From: Nymphaea colorata
Taxonomy: Eukaryota; Streptophyta; Magnoliopsida; Nymphaeales; Nymphaeaceae
Assembly: GCF_008831285.2 (NCBI RefSeq)
Contig: NC_045139.1
Coordinates: 10,194,704 to 10,258,703, forward strand
Length of the DNA stretch: 64,000 bases
Direction of reading: 5' to 3'
Below the pieces are notes generated by a model. The model worked only from the letters and a program-made list of their open reading frames with translations. It did no database searches and had not been told where the DNA came from. Every line of letters starts with the position of its first letter. Positions within the stretch are counted from its first letter, which is position 1. Made by a program: the position numbers and the translations under genes. Of the stretch, positions 1 through 10,637 are shown in pieces.

Positions 1-812
1 ATAGATAATCCTCCTCCTGTGATCAAGGTGTTCGGAATTTGTCTTGTCTTCAGAATTGCCAATGCCCTCCTTATTCATACCTACTTCAATCCTGATGAGC
101 ACTGGCAATCTCTCGAGGTTGCACATCGCATTGTCTTCGGGTATTGATTTTTCTTCTCTGTCCTTGACAATTTTGCATCCACTGTTTCTCACCAGCATTT
201 TTGGATTCTTGCAGCTACGGTCACATGACGTGGGAATGGAGTGCAGGCATCCGCAGTTACTTGCATCCCTTGATCTTTGCCTTCTTCTATAAATTGCTTT
301 GGTTCTTTAATTTGGACACTCCCTCCATGATGGTAAAATTTTGTATTTTCCTTTTCCTTTTGCATTTCTTGTTCTTTTTGAACCATTGTATGGACTCATG
401 GTAATCAACATTCTTGAACTTGCAAATTCTTGCCCACCATGTACTACCTAACTACAAACGGACTTGCAGCCTTGTCTTTGAATTCTCATCATAACAAATC
501 TCTAAATCATGGCTACAATAAAATGATTTTCTTTACTTAATATCTATGATGGAAGCAAAGATGCTGAAGAAAATTGCAGAAATATGGATGCACAAAAATC
601 TGACTCTAAGTGACATGGGTACGTGGGATGGCCAGGCATGCCTATGTTGGTATGCCATTTTGTTGAGGTGGGTTATGCCTGATAATGTTATGTTTTGGAT
701 TGGGTCTGGGTCACACCTGATCCAAAAGATCGACTCGTTAAACTGAAAAAAGACACCATTGACTGCCCTTCCATTGACGCTTTGCTTGCGGTTCACTGCT
801 CACAGTGAGACA

Positions 813-870
<58 letters not shown>

Positions 871-3800
871 CCTGGCCCTACCTTCATACATTTTTGTTTC
901 TACATTCCCATGTCTGAACCCGTATAACTGTATCTGCACCCATGTGACTTAGGTGCGACTCTTTAAATGGGGTATTGAAATAATGTCTTTGCATTGTGCT
1001 ATAGGTGATGGCGCCACGGGTTTATCAGTCCTTTTTTGCTGCAATTGGTGATGCCTACTTTTATCGGCTTTCATATAGCATTTTTGATAAGCAAACTGCA
1101 GATTGGGCTGTATCCTTGTAATTATTATGGTTTTTTTTGTCAATATTCTTTTGTCCATGTTGAAGAAAACTTTCTTAATCTTTTTTTTTTTTCAACTGCT
1201 CTTCTTTGTGGACTTAATTCAATCCCAGCTGCTTTCACAATTGACGAATTGGTTTATGTTTTACTGCATCACACGAACTTTATCAAACAGTCTGGAAGCT
1301 GTGCTTACCATCATGGCCATATACTATTGGCCCTCTTTGAAGTGCTCACAGTCTCCACCTTATGAGCTTCGAAGAACTTCACGGAAGGTTGCTTTGGTGC
1401 TAGCTGCATTTGCTTGTGCTATTCGACCAACAAGTGCTGTAATATGGATATATCTTGGCACTTTGCACTTGTTTGAGACACGTGATAAAGTTAAATTTGT
1501 GTTCATGGAAGTAAGCCCAATAGGGTAAGTGTGAAAACTGGACTTCCTTTTTTTCTTTTCCTTTTTGTAATCAATCCACATGCGTTTATAAATTTTGGTA
1601 TTTATATGACAAAAGTAGTTTTAGAATGGCAACAAGAGTGTAGCTTACCAACAATCAAAACTGTAAAGTAAAATAAAACTGAATGACAAAATATTAAACC
1701 ATGTCCCTGAAGTATTTCAATTAGTGGATGAAAGTTGTTTTGGGAGCCAAAAAAACTCATTTTGAAGATTCTCCCAATTCCAATGGAATGAAACTCGACC
1801 TAGTCTAGTATGAATTGGCAATCAAAACATGTATGGATACAACATATAAAGTTACAATGGGTTCTAAAAAAATATGTAACTTCTTCTCGGCCTGCAAGGT
1901 TCACTAAGATTTTTATTGGTTGGACCTTCCCGTTATTTTGGTAGGAACCTGATATCCTCATTTCAATCTCCGTAAATAGTCTTTTCTTTTTCCACATGGG
2001 ATCATAATGTGTTTCTACGCTATCATGGATCTATTCATTAGCTGCTATTTGTGGTGCACAATTTTGTGGAGTGTAGGTAGTGGTTATGACAAATTTGATA
2101 GAAAAGAAGAAATAGTGTGTATTTTTCGTTTGAAATTTCCTCGAAATAGTTGTTGCATCTTCTTTTGATTCTGTATAAGAGATATCTGTTCAATCAGAAT
2201 AGAAGTTAAAGAGGGTCTTTTTCCAGGGTTTGCTGAAAAATTGGATCATATGAGGTGTGCTGTGCACACACTGAAATGTTTTAAAATCAGTCTAAAAATA
2301 GCATTTGAAAAGTTTTCATTTCATTGTTAAATCATCTTCGTACAATCCATGATGTGATATAAGTGAGATATGATGGTGCCAAGCAACTTGGAAGAGCAGG
2401 CTTAGGACTATTTATATGCAGGTCTGTCATTACTTAAAAACTCAGTTCCACCATAGTTCCTTATCAATATGAAGGTGAAATAAAGGCAGTGTTGGACCAA
2501 ATTATAATTTTTGTGTCTACTTATATGGCTAGCTTATAACATATTTCTATAAATAATAATAATAATAATAATAAGAGGCGATGAAATTATTTGAAACATA
2601 AAATTAATTAATAATTAGCCTTTATTAATTTTTCGACCAAATTAAACATTTTATTTTAGGTGAAGTACTTGAACGTCTCTCTTTGTAGAGAAAAGTACCT
2701 TAAAATGCAAGGACTTCTTTTTCTCAATATATATATGTATATATGTGTGTGTGTGTGTATCGTATTTTATTTAAGCCTGGCCAGATGGATGAGTTTTAAA
2801 AATTTAGTTACACTTATGCATGCAGAATTATAAGTATCATTGTTAGTGCAGTCATGAGTTTGAGTCTTAAGGATGCCTAGTTCATGTGAGACATAGAAGG
2901 TAGCTGGCAATTTACTACGGTTTTACTTTGCTGTTCTTCGAACTTTTATGCTGTATTTACTTTTGCTGCTTTTATAGGTTTGTCCTTATTTTCTCACTTG
3001 TCTTGCAAATTCCTTACATTTGCTGATCTGAGAATTTTTTTGTAGATAATAGTCCCTATTTCCATGTTGTCTATCTTCTATTGTGAGAGTTATCATAATT
3101 AGATATGCTTTATTCATTGCAATATTAGCTGGTAACTTTAGATAGAAAGTAGGTGTTGTCCCATGCGCTTGCATGTGAAGCTGTGAGACCATTCACAAAG
3201 AGATTTGCACCTCCATCTAAATTTGTTATCAAGGACAAATAGAGAAAGGGATGTTCACAATTTGCCTAATTTAAGTCTTGAACCTGGCCTATGGTTATTA
3301 GGTGGTGCAAGACCAAAGCTGGATGGATTCGATAACCAGTACCTTGTTGAAGAAAATACTGAAAGTCAAAGTTATGATATCTTAATTAATGCTGAAGGCA
3401 TGAGTCATTTGTTCATGCTTCTTGGGCAAAAGTGATGAGCATTTTGTTCATGCTTCTTGGGCAAAAGTGATGAGCATTAAAGAGGAACTTGTGAATTGTA
3501 AGATGGAGGGCAAGACTGTAAATCAGGCCCAAAGAAACAACCTCTTCAAGTAATATCAGCCTTGAAGCTTTCACCAACAAGTCAATCTCACAAACCCTCA
3601 AACAAGAGGTGAAGAAGAACTTAAATTAATCACACAAAGAGATACAAGAAGTAGGCTAAAAAGCCATGCCTAAAACAATGGGAGAGCTGCCCTATTTATA
3701 GAGGAGAGGGCCAAAGAGAAGAAGGAGGAGGCAGTCCCAACGGCTAGAAATCTAGCCGTTGGGACTAGTCTCCCTCTATGAAAAATAGAAAAAAGAGAGG

Positions 3801-6800
3801 GATAAAAGGGGAAAACAGAAAATAATACATAAAGAAAAAATACATAAAGAAAGTGAAAATTACATAGGTGTCCTAAGTACCCAAAATATAAAATATATAT
3901 ATATATATATAAAGCATATATTAGATGACTAATATATGTGATATATATAAATGTATATATGTATACATATGGGATACATACATTCTAACACCCCCCCTCA
4001 AACTTACGGTGTGATAACCGAAAGTTTGCCAAGGAGAAAATTAAATCTGGTAGCAACGAGAGCTTTAGTGAAGAAATCGCCAAGTTGATACTCTGATTGG
4101 ACATAGGAGAGATCTATGTTTTTCTGAAGGAACTCTTCACGAACATAATGGCATTCCATCTCTATATGCTTTGTTCTTTCATGGAATGTGTGATTGCTAG
4201 CAATATAGATTGCACTTTTGTTGTCGCAACAAAGCTTGACAGGATTCGTAATATAAATTCCCATATCTTTCAGTAAGCTTTTGAGCCACACTATCTCCAT
4301 TGTTGTAGTTGCCATTGCTCGATATTCAGCTTCTGTTGATGATAGCGATACCTTATTCTGTTTCTTGCATCGCCAGGAAATTAAGGAGTCACCTAAAAAC
4401 ACACAAAAACCAGTGGTGGAGTGCCTATTATTGGGATCTCCACCCCAATCAGCATCTGTATACGCAACTAATTCTAATATAGAAGAAGAAGACAGAAATA
4501 GTCCTTTGTTGATAGTGTTTTTCACATAACGGACAATCCGCATTGCCGCTCCCATATGTATTGAGGTGGGTCTTTGTTGAAATTGGCTTATCACATGCAC
4601 AGCATGAGCAATGTCAGGTCTGGTGATGGAGAGATAAGAGAGAGCGCCAACTATTTGCCGAAAAGGAGTGGGATTCTCCAATATCTCTCCATCATCAATT
4701 TTCATTTTTACTCCCAGTGCTGCTGGAGTATCCACAATTTTGTCATCTGAGATACCTGTTCTGTCAACTAATTCACTAGCAAACTTCATTTGAGAAAGAA
4801 GATAACCTTGTTTGCTATAAGCAACTTCAATTCCAAGAAAATAAGTTAGTCTTCCCAAATCAGTCATTTGAAAGCAACATAGATCTCTCCTATGTCCAAT
4901 CAGAGTATCAACTTGGCGATTTCTTCACTAAAGCTCTCGCTGCTACCAGATTTAATTTTCTCCTTGGCAAACTTTCGGTTATCACACCGTAAGTTTGAGG
5001 GGGGGTGTTAGAATGTATGTATCCCATATGTATACATATATACATTTATATATATCACATATATTAGTCATCTAATATATGCTTTATATATATATATATA
5101 TATATTTTATATTTTGGGTACTTAGGACACCTATGTAATTTTCACTCATGAAAACTTCTTCTTGTAGGTGACCATTTAAGAAAGCATTTTTAACATCCAT
5201 TTGAAAAATAGTCCAATGTTTAACAGAGGCAATGGCAATAAGGGTTCTAACAGAAGTCATGCGAGCAACAGGAGCAAAGGTTTCTTCATAATCAATCCCA
5301 TATTCTTGAGCATATCCCTTGGCAACAAGTCTGGCCTTATATCTTTCTAAGGTTCCATCACTTCTAGTTTTGATTTTATAGATCCACCTACAACCAATAG
5401 TCTTTTTCCCCGTTGGTAGAGGCACAATATCCCAAGTTTCATTGCTTTCAAGAGCTTTAAGCTCAAGATTCATGGCTTCAATCCAATTGGGATCTTCTTT
5501 AGCTTCAAGGTAAGAAGATGGCTCATGAAAAGAATGATGTGCCATAATACAAACTCGAAATTTTGGAGAAAAAGACTCATAAGAGACAAATCTTTGAGGA
5601 GGCCTAATGTGCCTTTGGGATCTCCTAGGAAGAGATTGATTAGTTTCTTGATTTTGGGGGTCTCTTCTTCTATAAACTAAGATCTTTTTTGGAGGGATGA
5701 TATGAGTAGAATTATCATTGTTGACTTCTTCAATTGGTACCTCTATACCTTTATCGGGTTCATCATCATCAATATCATCATCATCATCAATATCATTAGT
5801 CCAAAGAAAAGTATAATCTTCTAGTTTCTTGGGTTCATCTTTGAAACCATCTTCATTTTCTAAAAAGATCACATTTCTAGAAACATAAACTTTATCTTTT
5901 TTAATATCATAACATCTATAACCCTTTTGAGTTTCGGAATACCCAATAAAAACACAACAAATAGCTTTGGAGGAAAGCTTATCGTCTTTGTCACTTAACA
6001 CAAAACATTTGCAACCAAAGACTTTAAGTCTATTGTAATTAGGTTTAACATGATGAAGTCTTTCAAAAGGAGAAATATGTTTCAAAAGTTTGGTAGGCAT
6101 TCTATTAATTAAATAGGTTGAAGTCAAAACAGCCTCGGCCCAAAAGTTTTTGGGAACATTTTTAGATAAAAGAAGGGCTCTAGTAGTTTCAATAATGTGC
6201 CTATGTTTACGTTCGGCCACTCCGTTTTGTTGTGGAGTGTTAGGACAAGATCTTTGATGAACAATGCCTTTTTCTTTTAGAAATCGTTGAAATTCATTTG
6301 ACATAAATTTTCCTCCCGAATCACTTCTAAAGACTTTGATATTTGAGCCAAATTGGGTATAGATCATGTTGTAGAAATTCTTAAAGTTTGTGAATACTTC
6401 CGATTTGTGCTTGAGAAAATAAACCCAAGTATGCCTAGAATAATCATCAATAAAGATCACATAGTACAATAATCCTCCTTTTGACATAATAGGAGCGGGT
6501 CCCCACACATCCGAATGCACCAAATCAAAAGATTTTTGGGCAATAAAATTTCTATTATCAAAAGGTAAGGCTTTCATTTTAGCCCTAATACAATCATTAC
6601 AATCAAAGTTCTTTTGACAAAAATTCTCCATGAATGGAAGATGAGACATTTTTTCTATATTGGAATGTCCAAGTCTTTGATGCCAAGTTTGAATGTCACA
6701 TTCTTTGGAGATATTGCAAGATGGACTTGAAAGGTCCAAAAAGTCTATGTAGTAGAGATTATTTGTTCTAAAACCTTCCCCAATCATCTTCTTGGATATC

Positions 6801-8799
6801 CGATCCTGTATCAAACATTTGGATTGTGAGAAGATTACATCAAAACCAAGGTCGGCTATTTGAGAAACAGACAATAAATTTAAGTTTAATTTAGGAATAT
6901 GTCTTACTTGAGGTACTTTTAAAATTTTGGATCCAAAAGCTAGGTCAAGATTTCCAATAAAATCAATTTCAAGAGAGGTACCATCCGCCGTTTTCACAAA
7001 GGAATAAGAATCATTTTTAGTGCATTCGGTGAGAAGGGATTCATAAGGAGTCATATGAAAAGATGCACCCGAATCAATAATTCAAGAGTACTTACTTGAA
7101 GAAGTAGATGCCACGGTCGCTCCCAAAGTCGAAGGTGTGCTTCCTCCTTTTAGAAAAGGTTGAAGAGCACTTATGAGTTGCTCAAGTTGGAATGAACTTG
7201 CTTCTTTCTTCTCTTCTTGAATTTGAGCCGCAACATTGCTTCTTTTATCAAAAATTATAAGTTTTGGACATCTTGGCTTGGTATGTCCTTCTTCTTGACA
7301 ATGATAGCAAATAATTTTTCTCCTTGTTCCTTCATTTGTACGATTGAAGTGAGGAGGTCTATAAGGTCTCAAGTGGGCCCCCGGCCTAGATGTGGCAAGC
7401 ACATTGTTGACTTTCTCTTTATCAAGACAAAGACGATTTTCCTCCATTTGAAGTTCCGCAATAGCCTCATTCATAGATGGTGTTTTAGAACGATGAAGTA
7501 AAGCGGTTTTGACACCATCAAATTCCGGTCTAAGACCTATGATAAACTTGTAAAACTTCTCACGTTGTATTTGCTTTTCTCTAAGAATAAGATCTTGTGT
7601 CCAATGTGGTTCAAAAATACTCAATTCATCATACAATTGATCCATTTCAGCCACATAATCTTTAATGGATCTATCTCCTTGTTGAAGATTGTGAATTTTG
7701 AGTTGAACATGATGCATATAAGCAACATCTCTCATGGTATGAGTTTTCTTTAGATATTCCCAAGCTTCTAGGGCAGAATTTAATTTAGAGATTTGCCCGC
7801 TAGTAGCATTGTCAACACAAGTCAAGATCCAAGTAATGATTTTGTGATGACCAACACTCCATTCTTCCCATTTTTTGTTGTATTCAGCCATTACCTTCTC
7901 TTTTTCGGTTGCATCCAATTCCATAGCCCTTCCATCAACAACTTTAGTAAGGACTAGTTGTGGTTCAAGTTTTGTCCCATCAACTAGTCCCCAAAGGCTT
8001 TTACTACGAATAAAGTGTTCCATAGTTCTAGCCCATTGTATGTAATTTGTTGATGAGAGTTTGGGAAAAGGAAGAGAAGAGACTTTGTCATCCATGGGCA
8101 CAATCAACAAGGTAGATCCACTTACAAGTTATGAAGAAGATGGCAGCCACGTGAAAAGAAGTCCACGGCAAGGATAAAAACTCAACAATGATAGAAACCA
8201 GTCACCCTTTCAACAGCCACGAGCTCACCACCAAGGGAGCTAGATTTCGTCAAGAAATCACCAAAAAGAAGCCAGCAAAAACACTCTTCTTCTTGTGTAA
8301 AACTGTAGCAAGCAATATCTCGAACACTTGGAGTGCTTCACAGCTCTAACGCAAGAATAAAAACTGAACCTTCAATCTTGAATGGCAGCAAGACAAAGAG
8401 CCAAAGACGAGGCTCTGATACCATGTAAATCAGGCCCAAAGAAACAACCTCTTCAAGTAATATCAGCCTTGAAGCTTTCACCAACAAGTCAATCTCACAA
8501 ACCCTCAAACAAGAGGTGAAGAAGAACTTAAATTAATCACACAAAGAGATACAAGAAGTAGGCTAAAAAGCCATGCCTAAAACAATGGGAGAGCTGCCCT
8601 ATTTATAGAGGAGAGGGCCAAAGAGAAGAAGGAGGAGGCAGTCCCAACGGCTAGAAATCTAGCCGTTGGGACTAGTCTCCCTCTATGAAAAATAGAAAAA
8701 AGAGAGGGATAAAAGGGGAAAACAGAAAATAATACATAAAGAAAAAATACATAAAGAAAGTGAAAATTACATAGGTGTCCTAAGTACCCAAAATATAAA

Positions 8800-8833
<34 letters not shown>

Positions 8834-10637
8834 TATTAGATGACTAATATATGTGATATATATAAATGTATATATGTATACATATGGGATACATACATTC
8901 TAACAAAGACACTCCCCTTGCAAAAATATAGAGAAGGAAAGTTTTTTGGAGTCTTGTGTTTCAAATGCCTCGTGGTGCAAATGGTTCAGATTGTGCTGCC
9001 TACTTTCTCCTCTTTTTATCGAGTTTGTTCTGTAAAAATTGCGTAATGCCTCTTGGATGGCATGTTTACTTTTTTCTAATCAATGGCATGTAAATGAGCT
9101 CTCCAACCTTGTGCTGTCAGACAGACTGAACTCAACCTCAGTTACAAGTTTCAATTGCTATAAGTTGATGATCCATTTTTATGCAGCATATCACATTAGC
9201 AGGCCTTTGTGTTTTTCTTCTTTCTTTCCCTTTTCTTTCCTTTTTTTTTGAGGTGGGGTGGGGGGTGTTGACTATGGGCGTACATTTGATTGCTTATGCC
9301 ATACTGATTTTACCTGTTGCAGGGCTTCTGTACTTGCTTTGGCATGTCTTTTTGACCGATGGATGTATGGCTCTTGGGTTTTTGTTCCTCTTAACTTTGT
9401 TAAGTTCAACTTTTTCTCTTCTGGTGGAGATTATTATGGAACACACAAATGGCACTGGTACTTCTCGCAGGGCTTTCCGACAATGCTCTTCACCTTTGCA
9501 CCATTTACAACAATTGGCATCTGGCAGTCTAAGGAGTGGAAGCTGTTTGGTCTTATTGCATGGGTTCTAGGAGTTTACAGCATCCTTGGGCACAAAGAAT
9601 TCAGGTATCTTGTTGCCAAATTTAATATAAAATTAAATTTATGATCATTCCTGTAACTGCCAGTGAGAGATGGTCCTATTTGTGCCAGTAATAACCTACT
9701 AACCAAACCAAGTAACAGGTTCGTCTTACCAGTTCTTCCCATAGCTCTGTTGTTCTCCGGTTATACATTGGCCAAAATTGGGAAATGCCACTCGGTGGAA
9801 TTAAATTGCAAGGGAATTGGAAGGACAAAACAAGCTCATGACTTCAAGAAAAAATGGGCCATCTTGTTTCTGCTGTTAAGCAATCTCCCGATGGCCTTCT
9901 ACATGAGCATGATTCATCAGGTAAACTTTCTTGCTAAAAGATTAAGAGGTGCTGTTGCGTTCTTGTCTTTGTTTTCTCAATTATTTCAAGTTGCATTTGA
10001 AGTACCCTGCATTTAGTATTAGAATGAGTACTTAGCAAAAACTCTGCCAGACAGAGAGGAAGTGAAGATGCTATGGCTTTTTTGGCTAGAGAAGCTGCGA
10101 TTGGAAAGGTCCACAGCGTCCTTTTCTTAATGCCTTGCCACTCTACTCCCTATTATTCAACTCTCCACCGAAACATATCCATGCGTTTTCTCGATTGCTC
10201 TCCAAGGTAGCATTTAAATTTTCCCTTAGGCTTCTAGCGTGTGTCTGCTGTGTCTAGAGTTGCACTCACATTTTTTGTTGCTTTAACAGTGCTGAGGAAG
10301 GTTATGTGGATGAGTCTGATAGTTTCTTATTGGACCCAGCGAAATTTACCTCGCTTATGGCATTAGACTGGAAACAGCCGAGTCATATTTTGTTGTTTGA
10401 TTCTCAAGAACGACATCTGAAGGATTTCCTAACTTCACACTCTTACAAGGAGGTATTTGAAGTCTGGTTGTGATTCTGGCTAGATGTATGTCCTAAATTG
10501 TTAACTGTGCTGTTACAAGTAACTTTTTTCTCTTCCATTTTCCGTTATAGCAGATTAGAAGATTTTTCCATGCCCATTTTAAAGTTGATCGTGATCTTCA
10601 AGCAGCTGTTCTTGTATATGCTTTGGTGGAATGTTGA
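1..10637 (+). CDS. PIGB: GPI mannosyltransferase 3 (PIG-B/GPI10), 5' end outside the window
   Basis: This ER-membrane GT22 enzyme adds the third mannose to the GPI-anchor precursor. Exons read by eye: <1-140, 215-332, 1005-1109, 1229-1524, 9323-9604, 9719-9920, 10055-10206, 10290-10452, and 10551-10637 with the TGA at 10635-10637. Phases join cleanly to about 514 codons, so only the N-terminus is missing. Visible family marks are the luminal motif [16 protein letters not shown] (first exon), [14 protein letters not shown] (second), the GT22 motif [12 protein letters not shown] across the exon 5/6 join, and [12 protein letters not shown] near the C-terminus. Several hydrophobic stretches fit a multi-pass protein. 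The last exon may start at 10551 or 10554 (CAG repeat at the acceptor). The fourth intron is 7.8 kb because a copia element sits in it in antisense. No lesion is seen in the exons, so the gene is probably functional if that intron is spliced. Confidence 0.93.
817..868. repeat. (GA)n microsatellite in intron 2 of PIG-B
   Basis: An almost pure GA tract of about 50 bases. Nothing else is recognisable in the 672-base intron. Confidence 0.95.
1525..3511. other. intron 4 of PIG-B, part before the copia insertion
   Basis: AT-rich non-coding sequence with a short (AAT)n run near 2550-2572 and a (TG)n run near 2743-2758. I see no gene or recognisable element until the short tandem duplication at 3411. 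Confidence 0.8.
3411..3478. repeat. two-copy tandem duplication (period 35) just left of the copia element
   Basis: The unit starting GTTCATGCTTCTTGGGC at 3411 is repeated at 3446 almost without change. It lies 34 bases outside the copia target-site duplication, so it is not part of the element. Confidence 0.85.
3512..3516. other. target-site duplication AAGAC, left copy
   Basis: AAGAC lies directly before the left LTR and again at 8906-8910 directly after the right LTR, the 5-base duplication expected of copia integration. Confidence 0.93.
3517..3990 (-). repeat. 3' LTR of the copia element (474 bases)
   Basis: Starts TGTAAATC and ends CTAACA on the + strand. In element orientation a TATA-like CTCTATAAATAG lies near 3690-3702. 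It contains the perfect palindrome at 3733-3766 and a TA tract that is 8 bases shorter than in the other LTR. Confidence 0.95.
3733..3766. repeat. perfect palindrome in the left LTR
   Basis: Two 16-base arms (AGTCCCAACGGCTAGA and its exact complement) are separated by AA. The arms would form a strong hairpin in LTR RNA of either strand. Confidence 0.95.
3991..3999 (-). promoter_or_regulatory. polypurine tract of the copia element
   Basis: Reads GAGGGGGGG on the minus strand directly upstream of the 3' LTR. It is the plus-strand priming site for reverse transcription. Confidence 0.88.
4004..4867 (-). pseudogene. copia reverse transcriptase end and RNase H
   Basis: 287 codons starting [18 protein letters not shown], the block that follows the YxDD motif in copia reverse transcriptase. 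RNase H follows: [42 protein letters not shown] and [24 protein letters not shown]. The end, [20 protein letters not shown], is the normal C-terminus, next to the polypurine tract. The frame is open, but it is separated from the rest of pol by the inverted segment and would lack a normal start. Confidence 0.93.
4876..5145 (+). repeat. inverted copy of the element's own 3' end inside pol
   Basis: This 270-base stretch is the reverse complement of 3853-4120. Read on the + strand it gives the last codons of RNase H ([20 protein letters not shown]), the stop, the polypurine tract and the start of the LTR. It is not identical to 3853-4120: an Ala codon GCT here is Val GTT there, and the TA tract differs in length. 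It replaces the part of reverse transcriptase holding the YxDD motif and forms a 0.27-kb inverted repeat with the real 3' end. Confidence 0.93.
5146..7081 (-). pseudogene. copia protease, integrase and first part of reverse transcriptase
   Basis: In frame with gag past the TGA. The protease site DSGASFHMT (7075-7052) comes first. The integrase zinc-binding region HQRLGH...CNDC and the catalytic region follow, with Asp in [10 protein letters not shown] and FRSDSGGKF and Glu in NGVAERKHR. Next comes RVFGCKCFV-type sequence, an acidic linker ([14 protein letters not shown]) and the start of reverse transcriptase ([39 protein letters not shown]). The frame is cut after EEVFM at about 5146, where an inverted piece of the element begins. 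The YxDD catalytic block of reverse transcriptase is absent. Confidence 0.93.
7082..8110 (-). CDS. copia gag (342 codons, ended by a TGA)
   Basis: Nucleocapsid precursor of the element. The N-terminal part ([18 protein letters not shown]) is the gag/UBN2-type domain of plant copia elements. A CCHC zinc knuckle [14 protein letters not shown] lies near residue 270. The frame ends at TGA 7084-7082, and the same frame continues at once into the protease motif [11 protein letters not shown]. Copia polyproteins normally have Trp before IIDSGA, so the TGA is best read as a TGG-to-TGA nonsense change, not a natural gag end. The start at 8110 is the first Met of the open frame. Confidence 0.9.
   Translation of the reverse strand: MLIVPMDDKVSSLPFPKLSSTNYIQWARTMEHFIRSKSLWGLVDGTKLEPQLVLTKVVDGRAMELDATEKEKVMAEYNKKWEEWSVGHHKIITWILTCVDNATSGQISKLNSALEAWEYLKKTHTMRDVAYMHHVQLKIHNLQQGDRSIKDYVAEMDQLYDELSIFEPHWTQDLILREKQIQREKFYKFIIGLRPEFDGVKTALLHRSKTPSMNEAIAELQMEENRLCLDKEKVNNVLATSRPGAHLRPYRPPHFNRTNEGTRRKIICYHCQEEGHTKPRCPKLIIFDKRSNVAAQIQEEKKEASSFQLEQLISALQPFLKGGSTPSTLGATVASTSSSKYS
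8411..8423 (-). promoter_or_regulatory. tRNA-iMet primer binding site of the copia element
   Basis: Minus strand reads TGGTATCAGAGCC, the usual copia primer site complementary to the 3' end of initiator tRNA-Met. It directly abuts the 5' LTR. Confidence 0.92.
8424..8905 (-). repeat. 5' LTR of the copia element (482 bases)
   Basis: Direct copy of 3517-3990, with a longer TA tract near 8802-8825. It carries the element's promoter, with a TATA-like motif near 8597-8609 read on the minus strand. Confidence 0.95.
8640..8673. repeat. perfect palindrome in the right LTR
   Basis: Same 16+2+16 palindrome as in the left LTR, conserved without change. Confidence 0.95.
8906..8910. other. target-site duplication AAGAC, right copy
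   Basis: Matches 3512-3516 and fixes the right edge of the insertion. Removing 3517-8910 restores the intron. Confidence 0.93.
8911..9322. other. intron 4 of PIG-B, part after the copia insertion
   Basis: Non-coding, pyrimidine-rich near 9200-9250, ending in the acceptor CAG at 9320-9322. No gene is seen. Confidence 0.85.

Larger units (their letters stand above)
3517..8905 (-). mobile_element. Ty1-copia LTR retrotransposon, recent but defective
   Basis: A 5389-base element inserted antisense in PIG-B intron 4. It has two LTRs (3517-3990 and 8424-8905) with TG...CA ends, a 5-base target duplication AAGAC (3512-3516 and 8906-8910), a tRNA-iMet primer site abutting the right LTR and a polypurine tract abutting the left one. 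It therefore reads right to left. The order gag, protease, integrase, reverse transcriptase, RNase H is that of the copia group. It cannot make its own enzymes: a TGA separates gag from protease, and part of the reverse transcriptase is replaced by an inverted copy of the element's own 3' end (4876-5145). The LTRs appear identical by eye apart from the length of a TA tract, which points to a recent insertion. Confidence 0.96.

Noticed and set aside
1103-1528. Single 141-codon gene
   Set aside because: It is intron 3 read through into PIG-B exon 4. The CAG acceptor at 1226-1228 and the match to the family from LLSQLTNWF onward show the true exon.
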